Shown here: positions 1-13,883 of the stretch, one piece after another | Numbering within the stretch: the stretch's first letter is position 1 | Layout of the letters: every line of letters starts with the position of its first letter | Assembly (NCBI RefSeq): GCF_030272615.1 | Contig: NC_081405.1 | Location: forward strand, 603,742,677-603,806,676 | DNA: 64,000 bases | Reading direction: 5' to 3' | From: Cryptomeria japonica | Lineage: Eukaryota; Streptophyta; Pinopsida; Cupressales; Cupressaceae | Notes under the pieces: generated by a model | What the model was told of the DNA's origin: nothing | What the model saw: only the letters and a program-made list of their open reading frames with translations | Databases searched by the model: none | Position numbers and translations under genes: made by a program

Positions 1-3000
1 TTGTTTATCATTTCAACTATGGTTGCTTTGATTTTATTGGTTAGTTGGGCCCAATGCATTTTACTATCTTTGAAAATCCTCCTATTTCTTTCCTTCCAGA
101 TTTCCCAGATCATAATGGAGGGGGAAATGATCCATAAATTCTCATACATACAACCTATGTTCCGAATGGGCCATGCATGGAGTAAGTCAGAGATAGTGTT
201 AGGAATAGGGGTATACCAGTTCAACTATTTTTTCAACCATCCCCAACAATTGTGTGCATAATCGTAGGTTAACAATAGATGATTAGAGTTTTCTTCCTCC
301 ATTTCACATAATGGGCACCTGTTGGGTCCTTCATATCTTAGTTTTCTGAAGGTTTCATTGGTGAGGAGTTGATTCTGAATAGCCAACCATGCAAACAGGC
401 TAGCTTTCAGTAGGCACCTTTTATCCCAACAGAGTGTTAGGGGTAGGTTGGAACTTGGGTTATTTTCCTTGATTAACAACTATTTAAATCCCTCCTTAGT
501 TTCATACTTCCCCCTCTTGGATCCAGCTCACATCAGTTTATCTTCTTCAGAATTTAAAGCGGGGCTTCTTGAGGCTAGGATCTAAGCTAAGAGGGATCTT
601 TCCTGGTCCGAAAGGTTTAGATTATCCATTGATTTCCATCTCCATTGTTTGAGGCCCCCAATGCAGAATTCCTCCACATAGTCTTTTACATTCACACCCC
701 ATTGCTCTTCAAGGGTGGGTATGATTTTGTTGAAGTTATGAAGTTTGTTGATGGAAGTATGAGCCCCCCAAGAGTCTCTCCAGAAAAGGGCATCTGCCCC
801 ATTTCCAATATTCCATGTTAGCTTGTCCGTTATGATGTCTCTACATTCAAGCATAAAGTTCCAAATCCTGGAGCCTTTATGTGGGTGGGCTGTCCTAAAG
901 ATGCTTATAGGGTCCTGATTATGCAGGTATTTGTTATAAAGGCTTCACGCCCATTTGAATTTAGGGTTATTATACATTCTCTAGACAAGCTTTGCTCCCA
1001 GAGCCTTGCTTTGGATTTTTAGATCTTTGATACCCAAACCCCCCAGATCCTTGGGCATGCATATCTTATCCCATGCTATCAATGGTAGTCTGAATTTGTC
1101 TTCAGAGCCTTGCCAGAAAAATGTCCTCATATGTTTTGTGATTTCCTTTTTCTTGGTTGAGGGAAGATCCATGCATGAGAGTTGGTAAATTGGCATTGCT
1201 GAGAGAATCGACTTAATCATGGTGGCCTTACCAACAGAGGATAACCATTTTCCTTTCCAGGAGGAGATCCTTTTTGTAATTTTGGAGACCACCCGATCCC
1301 ACAATTTAAATGATCTGATTCCCTTGTCTAAGGGAAGTTCTAGGTATTTACATGGTAATTCTCCTGTTTTGTATTTAAGAATGTTTAATATTTTCCTTCG
1401 GAGTTCTTTATTTGTGTTAAAAAAGATTATGTTGGATTTCAAAGTGTTGATTTCTTGTCCAGAGATGGTAGAGTAGTTGTTTAAGATTTTTTTAAGTGTT
1501 TTTGCTTCTATTGTATTGCTTAGTCCAAACAACATGGTATCATCAACAAATTGTTGATGGGTAATTGGTTCCATGTCAGAAGTAATTTTAATACCTTTCA
1601 GCTATTGTGTTTCTCTCTCCCTATTGATCATCCTTCCCAATGATTCTGCCATGGTGATAAAAAGAAAGGGGGAGAGGGGATCCCCCTGTCTGAGACCTCT
1701 TGAGATTTTAAAAAAACCTTCTGAGGCCCCATTGACTAAGATTGACACTCTAGGTGTTGCAATGCATTCATAGACCAGATTGATCCATTGCTTATTAAAC
1801 TTGAATGATTCAAGACATTTGCATAGAAAGTGCCAGTCTACTTTATCATACGCCTTTTTAATATCTAGTTCTATCATCATGCTTGGTTCCTTATTTTTTG
1901 TACTGAATGGATTACTTCTTGAGCAATGATTATGCCATCATAAATAGATCTGCCTGGCACAAAACCGGTCTGTTCCTCGCTGATGATTATGGGGAGAAGT
2001 TTGTGAAGTCTGTTTGCAATTATTTTTGTGAGTAATTTATAAAGGGTATTGCATAATGCTATTGGTCGGAAATCCTCAAAAAGTCCACTATTTCCTTTTT
2101 TGGGATTAAAGCTATGAATGTGTTATTTAGTTCTCTTAGAATCTTTCCTGAGTTTCTCATCCCCTCTAGTGCTTCTATAATTTCCTTCCCCACGAAGCTC
2201 CAACATTTTTGAAAAAAGTGTGTTGGGAACCCATCAGGGCCAGGAGCCTTATCCGGTCCCATTTGGAATAAAGCTGTTTCCACTTCTTCCAAAGATAGTT
2301 TTTTATTAAGCATCAAGTTGTGTTCTTTAGAGATTAATTTGGGAATGTATTTTAAGAATTCACTCTCTTTAGTCCACCTGGAGCCTTCTTTATTGTTAAG
2401 GATAGTTTCAAAATACTCTACTGCTTCCCTGGCTATCTTCTCGGAGTCATCACTAAAGTCTCCTGATTTTAATTTTATTTTGTTGATTCTATTTATAGCT
2501 CTTTGTTGTTTTGTGCTGTTGTGGAAGAAGCTTGTATTTCTATCCCCAACATCCAGCCAATGTTCCCTAGATTTTTATTTCCAGTATATTTCTTCTTTGG
2601 CGAGGATTTCTTCATACTGGGCCAGATTGGTTTTTTCCTTTTGATAAAGCACGTTATCCATCCCAAGCCTAATTACCTCCTCATTAGTTTTCTCCATTTC
2701 TATCTCAATTTCTCTTTTTTTTGTGAAGATATTTCCAAAGTGCACTTTGTTCCATATTGTTAATTGTTGCTTTATCTTTTTTAGTTTGGTTACTACATTG
2801 AAAGTTTTGGAGCCTATGACTTCTGTTTCATTCCACCATTTTTCTATTAATTGTATTAGATTTTCATCCCTAAGCCACATTTTTTCAAAGAGAAAGGGGG
2901 TTTTGGTTGGCTTTAGTTCCTTTGATATGATCAAATGGACCGGAAATGGTCCGATCCTGAGAACGGGAGGACTAAGGACTCAAAAGACTGTGTGAGATTC

Positions 3001-3618
3001 CCACAAAGGAAGAATCTGTCTAGTTTTTCTGCAATGTTGCAGAAACCTTGTCTTCTATTAATCCAAGTAAAGGCATCATTTTTAGTCTTGAATTCCATCA
3101 AGTTACACTTATGTGTCCAATCTTTGAAGTCTTGACTTGTTTGGGTCATTTTTTTATTACCTCCCCATTTTTCCTTGGGATCTAAGATTGCATTGAAATC
3201 CCCACCTATTATGTATGTTTGATCTATGTCACTTAAAAATGAAACTCTCAATTTCATTCCACACTTGTCTTTTTCCTTGTGTTTGGATAGGTCGATAGAC
3301 GTTAATTATAATAAATTTTAAGTTGCTTTTGAAGCTTATAGCCCAGCCACACATCCAATTTGGGATTTTGCTTATTAGTTTAAAGGATATTAGCCTGGGA
3401 TCCCATATGATGGCCAATCCACCCGAGGCTCCACAAGCAGTTTGTCCTTTTAATTCTCTGATACCTAATTTTTTGTTGAGGTTTGTCATTTCGCTGTTAT
3501 TTAATTTAGTTTCCTGTATTAAGAATAACTCTGGATTGAATTTAGCAATGCAACGCTTAAAGATGCGTTGCTTGTTAGGGGCATTCAGGCCCCTAACATT
3601 CCAAGTAAGGAGTTTCAT
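1..3618 (-). pseudogene. LINE ORF2: endonuclease-reverse transcriptase, broken
   Basis: The product would nick target DNA and copy the LINE RNA there. The start is placed at 3618 because the first residues after it, MKLLTWNVRGLN, are the usual L1 endonuclease N-terminus; the codons upstream are inverted-repeat sequence. Endonuclease landmarks follow in order: NVRGLN, QETK, GDFNAI, LDRFF and GSDH (3618-2935). RT landmarks are DKAPGPDGFP (about 2250), LDIKKAYDKVDW (about 1870), GLRQGDPLSPFLF (about 1690) and the catalytic FVDD (about 1545). A zf-RVT region with CPLC and a following H/C pair lies at 479-225. After a stop at 225 the frame still reads as coding (IWKERNRRIF near 80) and runs off the window. 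Several stops and frameshifts interrupt it. Confidence 0.9.
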
Positions 3619-3633
3619 AACACTATGGGGGGA

Positions 3634-4116
3634 CAACCTGGGGATAGCTAAAACCATAGAAACCTGCTCACCCCTGGATTATGCTTCCGAACTAAAAAAA
3701 ATGGGGAGAAAATCAATTGCCGAATTACTAACCAAAGCAGGAAGCGTTGCTTAAAAGAGTAAAGTATAGCACCTATGGAAATAAATAAGAAACCAAACAG
3801 AGACTAGGGATGATTTAATTCACACTTGCTCTTTTGAACCTTGGCAGAGAATCATAACCATAATCTTCCGTCTTGCACGCAAGCATAGACTGGATCCACC
3901 TTGCATTACAAATAGAAGAGCAAGTGTGAATTATATCATCCCTAATCTCTATTTGGTTTCTTATTTATTTCCATAGGTGCAATCCTTTACTCTTTTAAGA
4001 AACGCTTCCTGCTTTGGTTAGTAATTCAGCAATTGATTTTCTCCCCCTTTTTTTTAGTTTGGAAGCATAATCCAGGGGTGAGTAGGTTTCTATGGTTTTA
4101 GCTATCCCCAGGTTGT
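3634..4116. repeat. Near-palindrome 1 from the LINE ORF1 end (arms about 200 bp, loop 82 bp)
   Basis: Arm 3634-3833 is the reverse complement of arm 3916-4116 with a few mismatches. The loop is 3834-3915. Each arm holds the LINE ORF1 C-terminal codons plus the spacer behind them. The left end abuts the ORF2 start at about 3632. Confidence 0.9.
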
Positions 4117-4141
4117 AGTATGATTTTTTAGTTCGGAAGCA

Positions 4142-4675
4142 TATGATACAGTAATGGATAAAATGGACAACCTGGGGATAGCTAAAACCATAGAAACCTG
4201 CTCACCCCTGGATTATGCTTCCAAACTAAAAAAAAGGGGGAGAAAATCAATTGCTGAATTACTAACCAAAGGAGGAAGCACTGCTTAAAAGAGTAAAGGA
4301 TTGCACCTATGGAAATAAATAAGAAACCAAACAGAGATTAGGGATGATTTAATTCACACTTGCTCTTCTATTTGCAATGCAAGGTGGATCCAGTCTATGC
4401 TTGTGTGCAAGACGGAAGATTATGGTTATGATTCTCTGCCAAGGTTCAAAAGAGCAGGTGTGAATTAAATCATCCCTAATCTCTGTTTGGTTTCTTATTT
4501 ATTTCCATAAGTGCAATCCTTTACTCTTTTAAGCAGCGCTTCCTGCTTTGATTAGTAATTCAGCAATTGATTTTCTCCCCCTTTTTTTTAGTTCGGAAGC
4601 ATAATCCAGGGGTGAGTAGGTTTCTATGGTTTTAGCTATCCCCAGGTTGTCCATTTTATCCATTACTGTATCATA
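4142..4675. repeat. Near-palindrome 2, same arms, loop inverted relative to palindrome 1
   Basis: Arm 4142-4367 pairs with arm 4450-4675 (226 bp each). The 82-bp loop at 4368-4449 is the reverse complement of the loop at 3834-3915 apart from a few bases. The right arm is the genuine ORF1 C-terminus in its original context. The link at 4117-4141 is a short extra piece of arm sequence. Confidence 0.9.
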
Positions 4676-6490
4676 TTTATGGTTATGTACTTCTTCCTCG
4701 GTTAAATTAAGTTTGCATAATTTTCTTGCTAGCAATGTTTTTTGTAATGCTAGTTCCTCCTCATCTGCTATTTCATTAATGAATAGTTCAATGAGGTCAT
4801 TTGTAACTTCATTGCTAACATACTCAAGGATGCATTCATTTTGTTTTTCCATCCTTTCTTCACTTTCCATATCCCTGTCACTGTTGTTATTGTTGGAGTT
4901 CTTTTTCTTTTTATATTTTCCTTTTTTATTATTATTTTTTTCCTTTTTTGTTCTTTTTCTTTTTTTTAGAGCATCTTGCCTTTTCTTCTGCGTGTGGTAT
5001 GGGGTGGTTATCTGGTTCTTCATTGTTTTCCTCCATATTTTCGATGTCTTCTATTGTTTCTTCCTAATTATCAATGTTAGCATCATACCTCAGGGGACTG
5101 TGTTTTTTTCCAGCGTTGTCGCTCTGTTCCTTAGAAACCTTGTTTATTAATGGTGTAGCATTTTGCTTGTCACTTTCTTTGTTCTCTATATCATTTCTTC
5201 TTTGTTCCCTCACTGGTTCTTTAGGTGCGTTTTCAATTTTTGCTTTATCTTTTTCATGTTTTGCCATTTTTTGAATGTTTACTAGTTCCTTAGCCCTGGG
5301 GTTTTGTTTGTTAAACACAAACCTTACTTTTGGATTGAATTTTATGTTTATATCCTTATATGTTCCAAAATCAGTCTTAGTCTTAGTAAATTTTCTCTCA
5401 ATATTCTAAATAGGGGAGATAACATCCTTGGATGTGATATCACTCATAAGGATCTCTAGTTGAATTTGGTAGATCGAATGGTTTGTAATGATTTTGATGG
5501 GCTCAAATTTCAATTTATCTATCTCAATGCTGGCTAATATTTTAATATCAAAGGATTCCATGTAATTATCCTCCAAACCCTCAAATCCTCCTAAAAAATC
5601 CCCTAATTTTTTTAGGGTATGGTTGTGGATTAATTCAACCGGCATATTAGGGAGTCGAATCCATTTTGGCACCCTAAGTTTATCAAAATCTGTGGGGGAG
5701 AAATTAGGTTTCCAATTAAAAAATTTGAAACAATAACCTTTAAAAAATCTATGATTGTTCCTGAGTAAATGATTTTTAAGTTCACATGAATTGCATTTGA
5801 TAAATGGAAAATCATTTTCAAAACAGGTAATACTTATTAGATTTTTAGTGGCGGACTTCAACCAATGGAGAACATCAGAGGTCGACGCTCCAAATCCAAA
5901 CCATTTGCTAAAGAGCCCAAGTTCATTGTAACATTCCCACAATTCATCTGTGTGTTTACCACTTATTATCACTATGTTATCCATGTTGAAGCATGGCAAC
6001 TTCTGGATGATTTTAGGGCATTGCTTAGGGTTGATCCCCTCCCTGCATCTAGTTTGGATGGATGACTTTGAGCTTATCGTGGAGGGTCTTCTTAACCCTA
6101 ATTTTATTCTATTGGCCCCTGAAAAAAAACATCTTTTTGGGCTCGAGAAGAACTCTCTGCATGGGAGAATGGTAAAAATGAAATCCTTCCATTGTTAGGG
6201 TACCATTTATCCCGAGAGGCCTTCGAGATGTTATGAAATTCCCCTCTTTTTTGTGTTAAAGGATTTGCCTATTTTATTAAAGGTGCCCTAGGGTTCCGCT
6301 GAGTTTGTTTCCAAGTCGGATTTGCTGAAGTTAAGGAAGGAACATCTATATTCTGCTGGCCAAGAAGGAAGCCCTTTGGAACCCCGACAACCATTTTGCA
6401 TATCTCATTAAGCTGTAAATTAGTTGAATTTTCTCCTGTGGCGCATGAATGAGAGGTATTCAGGGCATCAAATCTGTTTGAGGTGCCCAT
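4529..6490 (-). pseudogene. LINE ORF1: DUF4283-type RNA-binding protein, broken
   Basis: ORF1 proteins of plant L1-like LINEs bind the element RNA. The piece at 5999-5406 (about 197 residues) has the DUF4283 pattern, including KLRVPKWIRLPNMPVEL and a following LGDFLGG. The N-terminal piece is 6490-6269 and begins MGTSNRFDAL. A charged region follows (5318-5064), then a lysine- and asparagine-rich stretch and an acidic C-terminus (5023-4529) ending in KAGSAA. Stops and frame changes separate the pieces. The C-terminal 40 codons are present four times, twice in each orientation, in the repeat block to the left. No zinc knuckle was recognised. Confidence 0.75.
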
Positions 6491-6590
6491 AGTATTTTTA
6501 TGGACCCCCTATAGATTAAAACCATTCTGCCATGTCCCGTTAATCCTCCCCTGCCTACGGGGGTGTTTCGGGGGGTTTGCAGAAATGTTT

Positions 6591-10313
<3,723 letters not shown>

Positions 10314-10578
10314 TTCAGAATATTATTTTTGTTCTTCTTCATCCAATAATTTCCCTATCTTAATGACTTTTTATTCAATAGAGGGATCCATTTTGATATC
10401 AGTAGTGTCACTTATGAGGAGATTTCTTTGTTGAGGAGTTTCTTTTAGCTGAGGAATTTTTTAACTATCTCATCATTATTTCTTTCTTTCCCAAAGTAAG
10501 CTTCTATATTTAAACAATATAGAAAACCACCATTATGGTGATAATGGGGAAGGTTATCATAGACTTCTAGGAATTCAG

Positions 10579-12256
10579 CTAAGGAATCATTGGTGGGAAA
10601 AACATCCAAAGCAAAGACACTAGAAGAGTCATATTGAAATACTCTGGATATTTTATTGAGAGGGAAGTAGAAATGAAATTAACACCAATATATGGTCTCA
10701 TAGAAGCTTTAGTATGCTCAAAAGGATCATAGCCAAGCCCAAATGTTGTATCACAGAAGTTATTAAATCCAAGGGAACTTTTATCCCTTGTTCTTGGGCA
10801 CCACATCCATTACCATTATATCCGCACTTAGCTAAGATGTGAAAATTAGGACCATAAAGGTTAGCCATTTCTAAAAGAGAAGGAGGGTTTTCATAAAGTA
10901 AAAGATAAAATCCTCTAAATCAGAAACCAAGGAGACAAAGTCTGAGAAGCTACCACAAAGTTATTACTCAATGGCTCAGGTAAAGTGGATTGCTTTTTAG
11001 GTTTTTCTTCTTCTTTTTTCTTTTCAACCTTGGGTTCTTTGGGGGGAATTTTATATTCCCCTATGAAAGTAGGATTAAAGTTAAGGGATCCCTAATCATC
11101 TTATGCAAGAATCTTTCCAGGAGAGAAGACATCTTCAGTGGTAGAATATGGTTGAGAAGGCTTTTCTTTAGGAACCTTAGGTTCATTTGAGGAATCATTG
11201 GGAGATGAACTAGAGGTAGGAGATATCCTTGAGGAAATAGACACACTAGTAGGAGTAGAAGTTTTGGAAGAATAATCTAAGATAGTTGGGGAAGAACCAA
11301 TTGAAGAGGATTTGGATGTTGATGTCTAGAGACAAGCCTGGAGATTAGTATCACCTAGAAATGTATATGTTTTATTGTTGTAAATGAATTTAACTTGCCT
11401 GTGCAATGTAGAGGGGACAACTTGCATGCTATGAATCTAAGGTCTCCATAATAACAAATTATATGTCAAATTTCCAACATGACATGAATAGGTGTGGGAA
11501 AAGTAATAGGACCTACCTTAATAGGTAAGGTGATGATACCTAATGAAGATTTAGTAACATTATCGAAGCCTCAGATAGTAAGATAATTAGGCTTAATGAG
11601 AGATGTATCAACATTGATTTTATGCAACAAGTTAATGCTACAAACATTAAGGCCAAAACTATTGTCTACTAGTGTTCATATTATCACACTATCATTTATG
11701 ATAACCACAATCATGAAAGGATCATATTGATGTTGGACCTCACTAGTGGGTAACTCATCTTGGGAAAATACAATTTGAGCCTTAGGAGATGTGATATAAT
11801 CAATCAAGGAAGCCATATATAAAATGTCACTACGGGTGGGACATTCAAATTTTTCAAGGCATCTTGTAACATTCCATGATGGGTTGAAGAAGTTTGAACC
11901 AAATCCCAAAGGGATATCTTGGTAGGAGTAGCTTTGAGTTGTTCAATAAGATCATATTACTTACCAAGATTTTGTGAAATGCGAGGTGATTGAGGAAGAA
12001 TAGGTTGAGGATTAGGAAGAGAAGTAGGGATAACGAGAGGAGGATTAGGTTTCCTATTGTTTCTTGTGTTATAAGTATGGGCAACTACATGATGAATCTC
12101 CTTTGTTAGTTGTTTAGCATAACTACAAGGAATCTTAGTGGGATTTATTCCTTGTATTGTAATGACAAGTTTGTTAGGGGTACTAAAGGAATCATTACTA
12201 TATCCACCTTTAACAGTGAAAAGGGGTTGGTTGGGAAGTTGAAGAAGGATAAGCAC
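10579..12256 (-). pseudogene. Ty3 element A gag-protease region, heavily decayed
   Basis: A retropepsin-like stretch is readable on the minus strand around 11700-11480: LVDNSFGLNVCSINLLHK followed by LGIITLPIKVGPITF. It parallels the protease of element B (LIDGGAGLNIC, then TVTLPLKVGPV). The aspartate of the active-site triplet is present but its context has changed. Upstream pieces (12256-11957 and 11909-11676) are proline- and asparagine-rich and end in the protease. The segment 10806-10579 contains a linker read as GYDPFEHTKASMRPYIG. Many stops intervene. No zinc knuckle or gag core was recognised. Confidence 0.5.
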
Positions 12257-13224
12257 CTTGGACTACAAAAAGAGGATTGCTATGTTCATTCAAATTTATC
12301 ATGTTGAAAAGTGATGAGAGGAGATCAAGTGGAAAGCTTTACCCTCCTCAAGAAAGGAATGGAATTTTAACAAAGGATTCCCTTCAACTTCTCACACACA
12401 TTACATTTAAAAGAGGCGGTTGAATTCACTATATCCAATCTTAATGGAGAGAGATTGAATGATAAGTGAATTGTAGGGAATTTGTAATAAATTTGGAAAT
12501 TAAAGTAACCCTCTTTTAAAATAGACAAGTTGAATTAAGTAGATTGAGACTAAGTGTAAAGATGAAAAATACACGATTATATCTTGAGATAGAGATGTGG
12601 GATGAAGCTATGCACCTGGAATTAGCAGTAAGATGTTGAGATGAAGCTCCCCTGCAAATTTGAGAAAAAGTTGTTGGGACCAAGTTGAAAGTGTACTTAG
12701 TCCTTCAAAAAATCCGTACGCCAAAAAGGGTTTTTTCTGTCTCTGAAAATGGAGTCTAAAACTACAATTATAGTTGTGCACCTGCAACCTACACATAGAA
12801 AAGAGAGGAAATGCTGTTGGGATTGGGGGTTTGCCTTCAGGTCAAACCTCAGTTTGAAATTAATAAAATGATGAAAAATACTTGTAATTAAATGAAAGGA
12901 AATGCCTGAAGTAGGATTAACCTCAAAAGAGGATGTAATTGAAACGTAGATAGAGTTGTTTGAAAGGATATGCAGAATTGAATGTCTTGAATGTTGGTAG
13001 GGATCTCCTCTTCAATGGTTGAATCCTTGATTTGAATGCAACACCTAGCCTTGAGAGGAGACTTGAAATGCTCAATACTTGAAAGGATGCTTAGATGCTT
13101 GAATTCTTGAGTGTTTGATGATGATCGTGCTTGTTCACCTTACTTTCATTTATGCCAATGGGAGGGGAAAATGCTCCTTATATACTTGCCAATTAGGGGT
13201 ATTTAAGTGATTTTCCATCTTAGG
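12257..13224. other. Non-coding leader or LTR-like stretch of Ty3 element A
   Basis: No coding frame can be supported. On the minus strand a TATATAAGGAGC string near 13175 closely matches the TATA context in the LTR of element B (TATATAAGGAGATGC), so this could be an LTR-type promoter region from a nested or rearranged LTR. Boundaries were not resolved. Confidence 0.3.
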
Positions 13225-13587
13225 CTAACATAGGAAAACTTTTTCCCACTCACAATTGACAAGCCCAATGCATAATTTGAAAGAAGGGAGCCCAAAATAG
13301 GGCAGGGACAAGGATGCCCCTATCCGGGGAATATAGTCATCAAGGGAATAATCAAATAAGGCATGGTCATATCGATTGAAAGGTTTATCTTTTGATTCAA
13401 AAGGAAATATATCTGCATAAAGGGAATTGTTGTAGGCAAACATGTTGCTATATTTAGTGGATGGGTTGATAGGAATGTATCCATGAGAGGAATCATTCAA
13501 CTTATCTTTCTCATCATCATGAAATGGCATAGTAACAAGGTTGATTATTTTTTGACAAAATGAGGGTTTAGAAGGCTTAGGGTTCAA
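13225..13587 (-). CDS. Unrecognised 120-residue frame upstream of Ty3 element A
   Basis: The frame starts MNPKPSKPSFCQK and ends EKVFLC. It is rich in tyrosine, asparagine, proline and aspartate (for example FDYSLDDYIPRIG). I recognise no family. It sits where leader or gag would be expected, between the LTR-like promoter and the primer-site region. It may be a gag remnant or a chance frame. Confidence 0.25.
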   Translation of the reverse strand: MNPKPSKPSFCQKIINLVTMPFHDDEKDKLNDSSHGYIPINPSTKYSNMFAYNNSLYADIFPFESKDKPFNRYDHALFDYSLDDYIPRIGASLSLPYFGLPSFKLCIGLVNCEWEKVFLC

Positions 13588-13861
13588 AAGCTCATCTATA
13601 ACTTCATCTAATTCATCCTTACTAAACTCATAATCAATATAATTGCATACATCATCAAAAGTATGAACATCTTACAAATAAAAATCTGACATTTTGAAAT
13701 GGAAATTGAATGAAATTTAAATACACAATGCAAGCAAATAAAGATAAATCTTTTTTTTTTCTTGAATTTTTTACTTTTTTTTTGGAATTTTATGTTTATA
13801 AAGAAAATGAAAGATGTTAAGTCTAGATCTAACAATGTAATGTAATGAAAATGTGATTGGA

Positions 13862-13883
13862 TTCATGTCAGGTTCACCAAAGA
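13862..13883 (-). promoter_or_regulatory. Possible primer-binding site of Ty3 element A
   Basis: On the minus strand, TTTGGTGAACCTGACATG lies just inside the inferred LTR edge at 13884. It begins TGG as primer sites do. The matching tRNA was not identified. Confidence 0.4.

Larger units (their letters stand above)
1..6590 (-). mobile_element. L1-like LINE (non-LTR retrotransposon), 3' end beyond window
   Basis: Reading leftwards on the minus strand there is an ORF1 with a DUF4283-type domain (6490-4529), a rearranged inter-ORF spacer (4675-3632), then ORF2 with AP-endonuclease, reverse transcriptase and zf-RVT regions (3618 to 1). This order is that of plant L1-like LINEs. No LTRs are seen. 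The 5' end is placed near 6590, where a GC-rich leader gives way to AT-rich sequence; this boundary is approximate. Both ORFs carry stops and frameshifts, so the copy is dead. The 3' UTR and poly(A) lie outside the window. Confidence 0.9.

Noticed and set aside
4626-5150. Long plus-strand frame opposite LINE ORF1
   Set aside because: It is antisense to ORF1. Its serine-, leucine- and phenylalanine-rich content mirrors the lysine- and asparagine-rich codons on the other strand.
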